This document shows positions 27,307-34,589 of a stretch of DNA of 64,000 nt, piece by piece. Each line of letters opens with the position of its first letter. The stretch's first letter is position 1. The notes beneath the pieces were generated by a model. The model was not told the origin of the DNA. It worked only from the letters and a program-made list of their open reading frames with translations, and did not search any database. The DNA is from Nocardioides sp. GTDB taxonomy: Bacteria; Actinomycetota; Actinomycetes; Propionibacteriales; Nocardioidaceae. Both the position numbers and the translations under genes were made by a program. The DNA lies in assembly GCA_002729525.1 (NCBI GenBank), contig PBYI01000017.1:1-64000 (forward strand), written 5' to 3'.

Positions 27307-27750
27307 ATGAGGGTCGCCGTCACCGTGCTGCTGACGTTCCTGCTGACCGCGTGCAGCGGCAGCGGTGAACCATCGACCAGCGCCGGCTCCCCTGCCGCGA
27401 GCACCACGAGCACGGCCCCCTCACCGACGACCACGGACACGGGCGAGGCGCAACCCACCGAGCTGCTGACGCTCCGCGAGACCTGTCCGATGCTCGAGGC
27501 CAGCGCACCCAAGGGGCTCAACCCGCCGCGCGTGGCCTGGGCGCGCTTCCTCGAGTACATCTGGGACCTTCGCGGCACGGTCGACGTCGAGACCCAGAAC
27601 GTGCTCGACCGGTCGCGCCGGACATCCTGCCGAGCACCGCACCGACCGACGGCGGCGAGGAGTTCCTCGACGCGTCCAGCGGGGGCCACCGAGGCCTTCT
27701 CGACGCTCGGCCGACGCTGCCGTGCGGTCAGCTCGAGCGCGTTCAGCTGA
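27307..27750 (+). CDS. Putative lipoprotein with two compensating frameshifts
   Basis: A 147-residue reading with a clear lipoprotein signal (MRVAVTVLLTFLLTACSGSG, lipobox Cys16) and a Ser/Thr-rich linker. Residues 58-98 (ETCPMLEASAPKG ... VETQNVLD) look like a folded domain. From about 27610 to 27682 the good codon pattern moves to another frame (reading VAPDILPSTAPTDGGEEFLD), then returns at GATEAFSTLGRRC. One base seems missing in GACCGGTC and one extra in CGGGGGCC. Family unknown. Confidence 0.6.
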   Translation: MRVAVTVLLTFLLTACSGSGEPSTSAGSPAASTTSTAPSPTTTDTGEAQPTELLTLRETCPMLEASAPKGLNPPRVAWARFLEYIWDLRGTVDVETQNVLDRSRRTSCRAPHRPTAARSSSTRPAGATEAFSTLGRRCRAVSSSAFS

Positions 27751-27780
27751 TATGTAGCGGTTTCCTGTCAAGAGCAGGTT

Positions 27781-27816
27781 GAGGCGCCCGTCCCGATTGC
27801 TCGGGGCGGGCGCCTC
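27781..27816 (+). terminator. Rho-independent-type terminator after the lipoprotein
   Basis: GAGGCGCCCG plus CCC pairs with GGG plus CGGGCGCCTC around a loop GATTGCTC, giving a 13-bp stem with one bulge on each side. It starts 31 bases after the lipoprotein stop. The T tract is weak. Confidence 0.65.
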
Positions 27817-27994
27817 GTGCTTCGTCGATGTCGTCGGTGGTGAGCGTGTCGTTGGCGACGCGCGGTCAGGCTGATATGCGCGGGTTGGTTACCGCAGGAC
27901 GGGGTGTTCGGCAGGAGCGGGCCGCTTGTCTAGGGTCGAGCGTCGCCCAGGAGGGCCGGGCTGCTCATAGCTGTTGCGCGGGTCGCTCCACGCG

Positions 27995-28024
27995 CTGCTT
28001 CCACCACGTCGGTCGACGAAGCAG
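27995..28024 (-). ncRNA. Candidate bridge-RNA stem-loop in the transposase downstream flank
   Basis: Read leftward, CTGCTTC (28018-28024) pairs with GAAGCAG (27995-28001) around a 16-base loop. A large-loop hairpin within about 50 bases of the transposase stop is the sort of element that forms the guide loops of an IS1111 bridge RNA. It is a structural guess only. Confidence 0.3.
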
Positions 28025-28042
28025 ATCGGGTTGGCCGGCTGG

Positions 28043-29125
28043 TCAGTCCTCGAGTACGGCCAGGGACCAGCACCAGCCGGCCAGCTCACGGGCGATCGCG
28101 ACGTTGGCGACTACGTGCCGCTTGCGACGGGCTCGGAAGGCATCCCAGCGGGCGTTCAGCCGCCGGTTGCCGGCGTCACCGCGGGCCCGGGCAGCCGGCG
28201 ATGCGAGCTCCCACCGGTCCCGCATGGTCTTCCCTGGGGCGTAGCGGGCCCGATGGTGCCAGGCAGCCTCGACCAGCAGCCGACGCAGGTGGGTGTTGCC
28301 GGTCTTGGTGATCGAGCCCTGGACCCGGCTCGTCCCGGAGGAGTACTCCGATGGCACGAGTCCGATGAACGAGCCGATGGTGTTGCCGGTGAACCGGTGC
28401 CAGTCGCCGACCTCGACCGCCAACGCGAACCCGGTCAGGGTGCTGACTCCGCGTAGGCAACCGAGTCGGCGCACGATCGGGGTGAACTCCGAGTTCGCAG
28501 CCATGACGGCGATCGCCTCATCGAGTCGGTCACGGCGTGCTTTCACCGCCAGGACGGCCTCGTAGTCGGACTCGAACGTCAACTGCAGCGCGGTCGCGTC
28601 GAAGCGTTGACGGCGTAGCCAGGTGTCGTGGGTGGTGGTCCAGGCCTGGCCGCCGGAGTAGACGATCCCTTGGCGCAGCAGGAGCTTCGACAGCCGGTGC
28701 CGGGCCCGCATCAGGTCACCGCGGGCGTCCTCCCGGGCGCGGACGAGGTCGCGAGCGTTCTCCTGGGCGAGGGTCGGGACCGACACGGCCGTGTACTCGT
28801 CGAGTCGCAGCAGCCGGGCCAGGTGGACCGCGTCCCTGGCGTCGGTCTTGACCCGATCACCCGACGGTCGCTGCAACTTGCTGGGAGCGACGACCTCGCA
28901 GCGGATCCCCGCAGTGGCCAATGCTCGGGACAGGCCGAACCCGGTTGGGCCGGCCTCATAGGCCACCGCGACCGGGCCCGGGAGGTCCTGGAGCCAAGAC
29001 CTGATGTGGTCGTGTGACGGGGTCAGCTTCGCTTGGACGAGCTCGCCCGTGACGCCATCGATCGCTGCTGCCGCGACCGATCGTGCGTGCACGTCGAGCC
29101 CAACGCTCGTACGCTCGGTAAACAC
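28043..29125 (-). CDS. IS110/IS1111-family transposase (DEDD recombinase)
   Basis: A 360-residue bridge-RNA-guided recombinase. The N-terminal RuvC-like DEDD domain shows GLDVHARS (Asp), YEAGPTGFGLSRAL (Glu) and KTDARDAVHLA (two Asp). The C-terminal Transposase_20 domain has LRGVSTLTGFALAVEVGDWH, SFIGLVPSEYSSG and ITKTGNTHLRRLLVEAAWHH, including the Ser region needed for strand exchange. GTG at 29125 is chosen from homologue-style N-termini (FTERTSVGLDVHA); upstream codons fall in a hairpin. It appears intact, so the element may be active. Confidence 0.92.
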   Translation of the reverse strand: MFTERTSVGLDVHARSVAAAAIDGVTGELVQAKLTPSHDHIRSWLQDLPGPVAVAYEAGPTGFGLSRALATAGIRCEVVAPSKLQRPSGDRVKTDARDAVHLARLLRLDEYTAVSVPTLAQENARDLVRAREDARGDLMRARHRLSKLLLRQGIVYSGGQAWTTTHDTWLRRQRFDATALQLTFESDYEAVLAVKARRDRLDEAIAVMAANSEFTPIVRRLGCLRGVSTLTGFALAVEVGDWHRFTGNTIGSFIGLVPSEYSSGTSRVQGSITKTGNTHLRRLLVEAAWHHRARYAPGKTMRDRWELASPAARARGDAGNRRLNARWDAFRARRKRHVVANVAIARELAGWCWSLAVLED

Positions 29126-29205
29126 CGGGGCCTCCCACAATGTCGGATAGGCCGAGCAGGCGGCCCCTGCTCGGTAACCCACGAATCTTGTGAGTGAGGC
29201 CCCGG
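29125..29205 (-). other. Fold-back structure at the transposase start
   Basis: The arms 29125-29140 and 29188-29205 are complementary (CCGGGGCCTC core plus CACAA) and enclose a perfect 9-bp hairpin with a five-base loop (29152-29160 with 29166-29174). The transposase GTG sits at the base of the outer arm. It could hide the ribosome site, keeping transposition low, or belong to the guide RNA or the IS end. Confidence 0.5.
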
Positions 29206-29231
29206 CCCGCAACCACCTCAGCCCGAGGCGG

Positions 29232-29621
29232 TCACGTCATACCGTCTAGCGCCAGTAGTTGCCACGCCAGGTAGCACGGAGTCGCGACAACCAAGCCGAA
29301 CCATGCGTTGAGGAGCCAGGGCGCACCGCCTTCGATGCCAGCTGCCACCCAGGCCCACAGCGCTACTGCGGCCAGCCACGGCACGACCCACGCCGCGGCC
29401 TCCTGACGCCTGGTAAGCGACGGCTCCGCGTAGGCCGCGGCAAGGAACACGCTCGCCCCAGCCACGTAGACGGCGCCCATGACCGCTAGCGGCCAGCTCA
29501 GGAAGGCAAGGACGAGCAGCAAGAAGCACCCGGCCACGAGGTTGCTCGTGAGAATGGGGCCATTGAGGCCGACCCGCGCGCGGGTGGTCGCCCGAGGAAC
29601 GGCGGTGTTCATACCTGCCAT
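29232..29621 (-). CDS. Small membrane protein, four helices
   Basis: A 129-residue hypothetical. After a short polar N-terminus come four hydrophobic segments (for example LVAGCFLLLVLAFLSWPLAV and WVVPWLAAVALWAWVAAGI). I do not recognise the family. Start is ATG at 29621 or the ATG three codons later (29612); neither has a strong ribosome site. The stop lies about 25 bases from the fold-back at the IS end, so the element may have inserted beside it. Confidence 0.6.
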   Translation of the reverse strand: MAGMNTAVPRATTRARVGLNGPILTSNLVAGCFLLLVLAFLSWPLAVMGAVYVAGASVFLAAAYAEPSLTRRQEAAAWVVPWLAAVALWAWVAAGIEGGAPWLLNAWFGLVVATPCYLAWQLLALDGMT

Positions 29622-29734
29622 TGTGTCTGCTGGACGGGCCTGCGCAGCCCTTCTTGCGCACCTCCCCAACACGCCCATGTGAAGGTCAGGCGGCGGTCGC
29701 TATCACACCGCAATCGCACAGGGGGCGGCTCGCT

Positions 29735-29820
29735 GGGCTTCGACACGGACTCGCTTCGCTCGCCTCGCCCGGTGGTTCCTGAGGAGCCGAGGGACGAGGC
29801 GTCTCGAAGCGCTCAACCAT
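29735..29820 (+). repeat. Intergenic repeat at the 3' side of the HNH gene
   Basis: GGGCTTCGACACGG, then alternating TCGCT/GCTCG stretches, CCGGTGGTTCC and GAGACGCCTCG-type inverted parts ending in TCTCGAAGCGCTCAACCA. Such TTCGACAC...CAACCACC elements occur around DUF222-HNH genes in Nocardioides-like genomes. The right part overlaps the HNH stop codon. Confidence 0.5.
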
Positions 29821-31078
29821 CTGGGGGTTCTGGGCGGTCGTCGACCTCGAAGACCTGGCCCATCGGGCCGGTCCAGACGAAGACTCCGTCGGGTCTGCGT
29901 CGGTAGCGCCACCGGGCGTGGGTCTTCATCCGGTGGTGCGTCCGGCAGAGTGGAGCGAGATTGGCGGTCGAGGTGGGGCCGCCGTCGGCGTACGGGACGA
30001 CATGATCGAGATCGGAGCGCTCGGACGTGCGTTGGCAGTGCGGGAACACGCAGGTCGGGTGCAGTCGGCGGACCTGAGCGGCGAGCTTCTCGGTCGGGGC
30101 GTAGGAGTCGGTGGCGTCATCGGTGTTCAGGTCGAGGACCTCACGGACCGTGACGCGGGTGGCGGTGCTGCACCAGTCCCTGATCTGGTCGAGCGTCACG
30201 GTGACCGGCATCCCGGGGCGGACGAACGCCTCGCAGGTGGCCTGCCCGTTCACCACGGTCACCACCAGCGGGCGGCGGCTCTTGCTGTCGGTCTGCAGGT
30301 CGAGCGCGCCCTGACCGCGGGCGAGGTCACCGAGAGCCTTCGCCCGTCGTACGCCGAGCGGGTCGTCGCAGCCGGCTTCTTTGAGGGCGGCGGCGCCGGC
30401 GCGCAGCGCGTCCTCGAGGTCGAGCGCGTCGTCCAGGTCCAGCAGCGCACCGATACTGACGAGGCCGTGCTTGGCCTGGTCGAGGTCGAGGATCACGTCG
30501 CGGTGGTCGGTCGGGTTTTCGGGCGGCTGGTCGGGTGCGAACCGGACCATGGCCTCGTCGACCGTCCGGTCGATCTGCGCCAGCGTGGTGCGGGCGGCGG
30601 TCCAGGCGAGCTGGTGGTCGACGTACGCCGCACCGGCCTCCGGGAGCGTGCAGGTGGCGGCGGCGATCTTCCGGGCCTTCCACAGCGGCAGATCGAGGGC
30701 GGTCACGCGGGACCAGATGCGAGGCAGCCGGTAGCGCAGCTCGATCAGGTCACCGACGTACCGTGACCCCGACTGCCGGGACAGTCCGAGGGCGGCGGCG
30801 ATCTCGTAGGCCTCGTCCTCCTCCACGACCGGGGCGCCCGGGCCGGCGAGGTGCAGCGCCTGGGAGCCGAACCGGTCCTTGCTCATCTCGTCGAAGTGGT
30901 CGTCTGACCACTCCTCGGCCGCACGGTCCTCCGGGAGTTGGCGGGCCGCGACCCACTCCAGCACGGCGTACGCCTCGGTCAGGGCGGCCTGCTTCTTGAC
31001 GTCCGCGGCGCTCCTGACCGCGGCGACGAGGCCGACCGGGGTCGGCTCGTCGTCGCAGGTCACGAGCGCTTTTCGCAT
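29813..31078 (-). CDS. DUF222 protein with C-terminal HNH endonuclease domain
   Basis: A 421-residue protein of the multicopy actinobacterial REP13E12-like family. The long DUF222 region (about 10-310) is followed by an HNH motif: CVFPHC, SDLDHVVPYADGGPTSTANL, then LCRTHHRMKTH, with two CxxC-type zinc pairs and catalytic His in LDHV. HNH nucleases cut DNA; the role of this family is unknown, though its repeat-bracketed, many-copy nature suggests selfish spread. ATG at 31078. Related intergenic repeats lie on both sides. Confidence 0.9.
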   Translation of the reverse strand: MRKALVTCDDEPTPVGLVAAVRSAADVKKQAALTEAYAVLEWVAARQLPEDRAAEEWSDDHFDEMSKDRFGSQALHLAGPGAPVVEEDEAYEIAAALGLSRQSGSRYVGDLIELRYRLPRIWSRVTALDLPLWKARKIAAATCTLPEAGAAYVDHQLAWTAARTTLAQIDRTVDEAMVRFAPDQPPENPTDHRDVILDLDQAKHGLVSIGALLDLDDALDLEDALRAGAAALKEAGCDDPLGVRRAKALGDLARGQGALDLQTDSKSRRPLVVTVVNGQATCEAFVRPGMPVTVTLDQIRDWCSTATRVTVREVLDLNTDDATDSYAPTEKLAAQVRRLHPTCVFPHCQRTSERSDLDHVVPYADGGPTSTANLAPLCRTHHRMKTHARWRYRRRPDGVFVWTGPMGQVFEVDDRPEPPDG

Positions 31079-31159
31079 GTCCTGATTCTAGGTGGGACCA
31101 CCGACAGTCGGCCTGGCTCGGAAGGCCCGTTGTGGACATGGTTTGCGGTCGGGCGGCGG

Positions 31160-31240
31160 GGGTTTCGACACCTCCTCGCCTAGCGGCTCGTCGGGCTCAA
31201 CCACCGGAGCGGGGCGGCGCTCGGTCGGGGTCAACCACCT
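31160..31240 (+). repeat. Intergenic repeat at the 5' side of the HNH gene
   Basis: GGGTTTCGACACCTCCTCG ... GGCTCAACCACCGG, followed by a second GGTCAACCACC. It shares the TTCGACAC start and the CAACCACC end with the element at 29735-29820 in the same orientation, so the HNH gene is bracketed. Confidence 0.45.
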
Positions 31241-31254
31241 CAGGCTGCGGTGCG

Positions 31255-32094
31255 TCAGCTGGTCCAGGACCACCCGGAGAGGGCAGCGTCGAAGTCCTGC
31301 TCGGACACGTTGTCCCCGCTGGCGGGGTAGGTGAGCGCGATCGAGAACTGCTGGCCGTCGTGGAGGACCAGGTAGGCGATCTGGTTGAGGGTGGCTCCGT
31401 TGGTGTTGACGCGGTCGTCGATGCGGATGCCGAGGGCGCGCTCGCCGTCGATGGTGCGGCCCTCGATGTCGCGCGGGGTGGCGCCGTCGGTGCCGGCGAG
31501 GTTGCGCAGCCACACCGCCTCGACGTCCTCGGGCTGCGAGGCGTCGCCGGCGGGGGCGACCTCGACGAGGATGTTGCTCTGCGCCAGGGCCATCGAGGAC
31601 CCGAGGATCGCGATGGAGTCGATGGTGCCGAGATCGGTGCCGGAGTCGAGCGCCTCCTGCGTGGCGTCCTGCCAGCTGTCGCCGGGCAGCGGGTAGACGT
31701 AGCCGTTGCCGGCGAGGTCGGCGCCGGTCGCGACGGGCGCGGAGGTCTCCTCCGTCGGTGACGGATCCTCCGAACCGGATGCCGACCCCGAGGACTCCGA
31801 CGACCCCGAGGACGACGGGTCCGACCCGGCTGTCGTCGAGCCGCTGTCGTCGCCGGCCAGCACGAGGGTCACCACGACGAGGACCACCACGACGGCCAGG
31901 ACGGCGCCGCCGACGAGCAGTCCGACGAGGAGCCCGGACTTCCTGCGCGGGGGAGGCGGAGCGCCGTACCCGCCGGGGGCCCCGGGCCCGCCCGCGCCGT
32001 AGCCCGGCTGGGTGGGACCGCCGTACGCCGGCTGGCCGTAGCCGCCCGCGTTGCTGTCCGGTGGCGGTGCCTGGCCCCACGGGTTCTGGCTCAC
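31255..32094 (-). CDS. Single-pass membrane protein with Gly/Pro-rich N-terminus
   Basis: A 279-residue protein: a cytoplasmic Gly/Pro/Tyr-rich tail (about 1-50), basic PPPPRRKSG, one strong helix (LLVGLLVGGAVLAVVVVLVVVTLVL), a Ser-rich acidic linker and an extracellular domain of about 150 residues. Such tails are often phosphorylated or bound by FHA proteins in actinobacteria. No family assigned. The GTG at 32094 sits seven bases after a -10 box (CATACT on the minus strand, 32102-32107), so it is probably leaderless. Confidence 0.75.
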   Translation of the reverse strand: MSQNPWGQAPPPDSNAGGYGQPAYGGPTQPGYGAGGPGAPGGYGAPPPPRRKSGLLVGLLVGGAVLAVVVVLVVVTLVLAGDDSGSTTAGSDPSSSGSSESSGSASGSEDPSPTEETSAPVATGADLAGNGYVYPLPGDSWQDATQEALDSGTDLGTIDSIAILGSSMALAQSNILVEVAPAGDASQPEDVEAVWLRNLAGTDGATPRDIEGRTIDGERALGIRIDDRVNTNGATLNQIAYLVLHDGQQFSIALTYPASGDNVSEQDFDAALSGWSWTS

Positions 32095-32101
32095 GCCGTC
32101 C

Positions 32102-32107
32102 AGTATG
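32102..32107 (-). promoter_or_regulatory. -10 box for a leaderless start
   Basis: CATACT on the minus strand, seven bases before the GTG at 32094. No matching -35 is evident. This decides the start of the membrane-protein gene. Confidence 0.4.
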
Positions 32108-32148
32108 GCCTCAGCCGCGCTCGCGGTGCCCCGCACGGGGGAGGTCGG

Positions 32149-32230
32149 TGCCGAAGGCGGGACTCGAACCCGCACACCCGAGGGCACAGGAACCTAAATC
32201 CTGCGTGTCTGCCAGTTCCACCACTTCGGC
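32149..32230 (-). tRNA. tRNA-Leu (anticodon TAG)
   Basis: An 82-base tRNA read leftward. The acceptor stem is GCCGAAG with CTTCGGC and discriminator A. The anticodon stem is CAGGA/TCCTG with loop TTTAGGT, so the anticodon is TAG and reads CUN leucine codons. It has the long variable arm expected for Leu and a T arm CGGGTTCGAGTCCCG. CCA is not encoded. It lies 30 bases downstream of the peroxiredoxin gene on the same strand. Confidence 0.95.
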
Positions 32231-32260
32231 TCGCGACCGCAGTGTGTCAGGACGGACCCG

Positions 32261-32731
32261 TCAGTCGAGTCCCAGGTCACGGCGCAGCTTGGCGACGTGC
32301 CCGGTGGCCTTGACGTTGTACTGCGCGAGCTCGACGACGCCCTCGGCGTCGACGACGACGGTCGACCGGATGACGCCCTCGACGACCTTCCCGTAGAGCT
32401 TCTTCTCGCCGAACGCGCCCCACTCCTGCATGACGGCCTTGTCGGGGTCTGACAGCAGGGTGATCGTGAGGCCCTCCTTCTCGCGGAACCTCGCGAGCTT
32501 CTCCGGCTTGTCGGGGGAGACGCCCAGCACGTCGAGCCCGGCGGCACGCAGCGAGTCGAGGCTGTCGCTGAAGTCGCAGGCCTGCTTGGTGCAGCCGGGC
32601 GTCATCGCGGCTGGGTAGAAGTAGACGACGACCCGCTTGCCGCGCAGGTCGGAGAGAGTCACCTCCGCGCCGGTGTCGTCGGTGAGCGTGAAGTCGGGGG
32701 CGGTGTCGCCGACGGCGAGACGTCCGGTCAT
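32261..32731 (-). CDS. bcp: Peroxiredoxin, BCP/PrxQ type
   Basis: A 156-residue thiol peroxidase that reduces hydroperoxides with thioredoxin. The motif YPAAMTPGCTKQACDFSD gives peroxidatic Cys47 and resolving Cys52 five residues apart, the PrxQ arrangement. GVSPDKPEKLARFREKEGL and the C-terminal VKATGH fit the family; the length is normal. ATG at 32731 follows GGAG by seven bases. It is divergent from the nickel transporter operon; the shared spacer carries the Nur-type operator, so expression could be affected as well. Confidence 0.93.
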   Translation of the reverse strand: MTGRLAVGDTAPDFTLTDDTGAEVTLSDLRGKRVVVYFYPAAMTPGCTKQACDFSDSLDSLRAAGLDVLGVSPDKPEKLARFREKEGLTITLLSDPDKAVMQEWGAFGEKKLYGKVVEGVIRSTVVVDAEGVVELAQYNVKATGHVAKLRRDLGLD

Positions 32732-32759
32732 GGGGTGGCTCCTCATGGACGCGACCTTG

Positions 32760-32776
32760 TTGCAAGCGATTTGCAA
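32760..32776 (+). promoter_or_regulatory. Nur-type operator (nickel-responsive Fur-family site)
   Basis: TTGCAA, five bases, TTGCAA: a perfect match to the published Streptomyces Nur box (tTGCaa-N5-ttGCAA). The left half also serves as -35 for the -10 box TAGGGT at 32782-32787 (16-base spacer), so a bound Nur dimer would block RNA polymerase when nickel is plentiful. Confidence 0.7.
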
Positions 32777-32781
32777 TGGCC

Positions 32782-32787
32782 TAGGGT
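32782..32787 (+). promoter_or_regulatory. -10 box of the nickel/cobalt transporter operon
   Basis: TAGGGT, 16 bases after TTGCAA at 32760-32765. The expected start near 32794 gives a leader of about 50 bases before the GTG at 32846. Confidence 0.55.
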
Positions 32788-32845
32788 GGGCACGAAGCGT
32801 TCCACCAACCTACTGCGGCCCGGACGGGCAGAAGGCGGCGCCCGC

Positions 32846-33535
32846 GTGCACGTGCCAGACGGATTCCTCGACGCGCCCACCTCGGTGGCCACCGGCGCGG
32901 TCGCCGCGATCGCCGTCGGCGTCGCGCTGCGCAAGGCGAAGGGCGAGCTCGACGACCGGACGGCCCCCCTGGCCGGCCTCGTCGCCGCCTTCGTCTTCGC
33001 CGCCCAGATGATCAACTTCCCCGTCGGCGCCGGCACCAGCGGCCACCTCATGGGCGGCGCGCTCGCCGCCGTGCTGGTCGGGCCGTGGACCGCGGTCCTG
33101 TGCCTGTCCACGGTGCTGCTGGTCCAGGGCCTCCTCATGGCCGACGGCGGTCTCACCGCGCTCGGCACCAACATCGTGCTGATCGGCCTGGTCACCACCG
33201 CCGTCGGGTGGGGGGTCTTCGCGCTCCTGCGGGCGGTCCTGCCCAAGCGGATCGGCGTGGTCGCCCCGGTCGCGGCGGTCGCGGCGTACCTCTCCGTGCC
33301 CGCGGCCGCGCTGGTCTTCACCGGCCTCTTCGCGGTCGGTGGCACCGCGCCGGTCGAGAACGGCGCGGTGCTCACCGCGATGCTCGGCTGGCACCTGGTC
33401 ATCGGGCTCGGCGAGGCCGCCGTCACCTTCGTGGTCGTCGGAGCCGTCGTCGCGGCCCGGCCCGACCTCGTCCACGGTGCTCGCGGGCTGCGCCGACCGT
33501 CCCGCGCCACGGCCGCCGAGGAGGTCACCGCATGA
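32846..33535 (+). CDS. ECF transporter S component for nickel/cobalt (CbiM/NikM)
   Basis: A 229-residue integral membrane metal-binding subunit. It begins MHVPDGFLD: the N-terminal Met-His that coordinates the metal in CbiM/NikM is only produced from the GTG at 32846, which decides the start. NFPVGAGTSGHLMGGALAA, GLLMADGG and GTNIVLIGL are family hallmarks. It takes up Ni2+ or Co2+ with the NikN, CbiQ and CbiO products that follow. The Nur operator upstream favours nickel. Overlaps the next gene by four bases. Confidence 0.92.
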   Translation: MHVPDGFLDAPTSVATGAVAAIAVGVALRKAKGELDDRTAPLAGLVAAFVFAAQMINFPVGAGTSGHLMGGALAAVLVGPWTAVLCLSTVLLVQGLLMADGGLTALGTNIVLIGLVTTAVGWGVFALLRAVLPKRIGVVAPVAAVAAYLSVPAAALVFTGLFAVGGTAPVENGAVLTAMLGWHLVIGLGEAAVTFVVVGAVVAARPDLVHGARGLRRPSRATAAEEVTA

Positions 33536-33888
33536 GCGCCACCGAGCACCGGACCACCGACGGCGCCGAGCGCGTGGCTGGCCGCCGCGTCTCCACGCGC
33601 ACCCTGTACGTCGTCCTGCTCGTCGTGGCGCTCGCCGTCGCCGGCGTCGTGAGCTACTGGGCCAGCGGTCACCCCGACGGCCTCGAGTTCGTCGCCGAGG
33701 AGACCGGCTTCCTCGGCTCGGCCGAGGACTCCGCGACCTCCGGCAGCCCGTTCGCCGACTACCAGACCACCGGCGTCGACGGCTGGCTGTCCGGTGCGAT
33801 CCCGGGCGTCCTGGGCACCCTCCTGGTGCTGCTCGTCGCCGGTGGCGCGGCCTGGGTCGTGCGCCGCCGCGGCGCCGACCGGGGCTGA
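33532..33888 (+). CDS. PDGLE-domain transporter subunit (NikN/CbiN-like)
   Basis: A 118-residue protein with two membrane helices (LYVVLLVVALAVAGVVSYW and GVLGTLLVLLVAGGAAWVV) and the diagnostic HPDGLEFVAEETGF motif. This is the accessory subunit that helps the S component load metal. The ATG overlaps the previous stop (ATGA). In some species it is fused to NikM; here it is separate. Confidence 0.9.
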   Translation: MSATEHRTTDGAERVAGRRVSTRTLYVVLLVVALAVAGVVSYWASGHPDGLEFVAEETGFLGSAEDSATSGSPFADYQTTGVDGWLSGAIPGVLGTLLVLLVAGGAAWVVRRRGADRG

Positions 33889-33902
33889 CGGGCAGCGGCA
33901 CG

Positions 33903-34571
33903 GTGGGCAGCGGTCACGGCCACCGCCTGCACTACCACGGTCACAGCCCGCTCCACCGCGCCCCGGCGCACCTCAAGCTCGTCGGCCTGCTCGGCTTCGC
34001 GCTGGTCGTCGTCCTCACCCCGCGCGAGTGGTACGCCGTGTACGCCGGCTACCTCGCGGTCCTGCTCGTCGCGGTGCGGATCTCGCGGGTGCCCCCGACG
34101 TACCTCCTCAAGCGGATGGTCGTCGAGGTGCCGTTCGTCGTGTTCGCCGTGCTCGTGCCGTTCGTGGCGACCGGACCCCGGGTCGACGTGCTCGGACTCA
34201 GCCTGTCCGAGCCCGGTCTCGTCGCGGCGTTCGGCCTGCTCGCCAAGGGCACGCTCGGCGTGCTCGCGTCGCTGCTGCTCGCGGCCACCACCGAGCCGGC
34301 CGACCTGCTCGCCGGGCTCGAGCGCCTGCACGCGCCGGAGCTGCTCGTGCAGATCATGGGCTTCATGATCCGCTACCTCGACGTCGTCACCGGCGAGCTC
34401 GGGCGGATGCTGGTGGCGATGCGCTCGCGCGGGGTCGACCCGCGCTCGCCGCGACACTGGCCCGTCCTCGCGCGCACGCTCGGGGCGCTGTTCGTGCGCT
34501 CCTTCGAACGGGGCGAGCGGGTGCACCTGGCGATGCTGTCGCGCGGCTACACGGGCAGGATGCCCCGGTGA
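33903..34571 (+). CDS. ECF transporter T component CbiQ/NikQ
   Basis: A 222-residue membrane protein that couples the S component to the ATPase. About five helices; the cytoplasmic coupling motifs are AMRSRG (near 175) and MLSRGYTG close to the end, the two Ala/Met-x-x-x-Gly helices that contact the ATPase. The N-terminus is His-rich (GHGHRLHYHGH), fitting a Ni/Co system. GTG at 33903 is the first start after the NikN stop, with a poor ribosome site. Confidence 0.88.
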   Translation: MGSGHGHRLHYHGHSPLHRAPAHLKLVGLLGFALVVVLTPREWYAVYAGYLAVLLVAVRISRVPPTYLLKRMVVEVPFVVFAVLVPFVATGPRVDVLGLSLSEPGLVAAFGLLAKGTLGVLASLLLAATTEPADLLAGLERLHAPELLVQIMGFMIRYLDVVTGELGRMLVAMRSRGVDPRSPRHWPVLARTLGALFVRSFERGERVHLAMLSRGYTGRMPR

Positions 34572-34589
34572 TGCCCCGGTGATGACTCG

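Larger units (their letters stand above)
27887..29179 (-). mobile_element. IS110-family element, probably IS1111 subgroup
   Basis: A single transposase gene flanked by non-coding ends. The 8-mer GGTTACCG occurs in opposite orientations at 27887-27894 and 29172-29179, each followed by a CAGG-type extension; these could be the subterminal inverted repeats that define the IS1111 subgroup. The longer non-coding end (about 150 bases) is downstream of the transposase, as in that subgroup. Exact ends cannot be fixed, because these elements make no target duplication. Confidence 0.55.

Noticed and set aside
32732..32845. Cobalamin riboswitch upstream of the CbiM/NikM gene
   Set aside because: Only 114 bases are available and no B12-box is seen; the Nur-type operator explains the regulation better.
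33085..33888. Long NikN frame starting inside the CbiM gene
   Set aside because: The upstream part is a shadow; the ATG at 33532 overlaps the CbiM stop and begins a normal PDGLE subunit.
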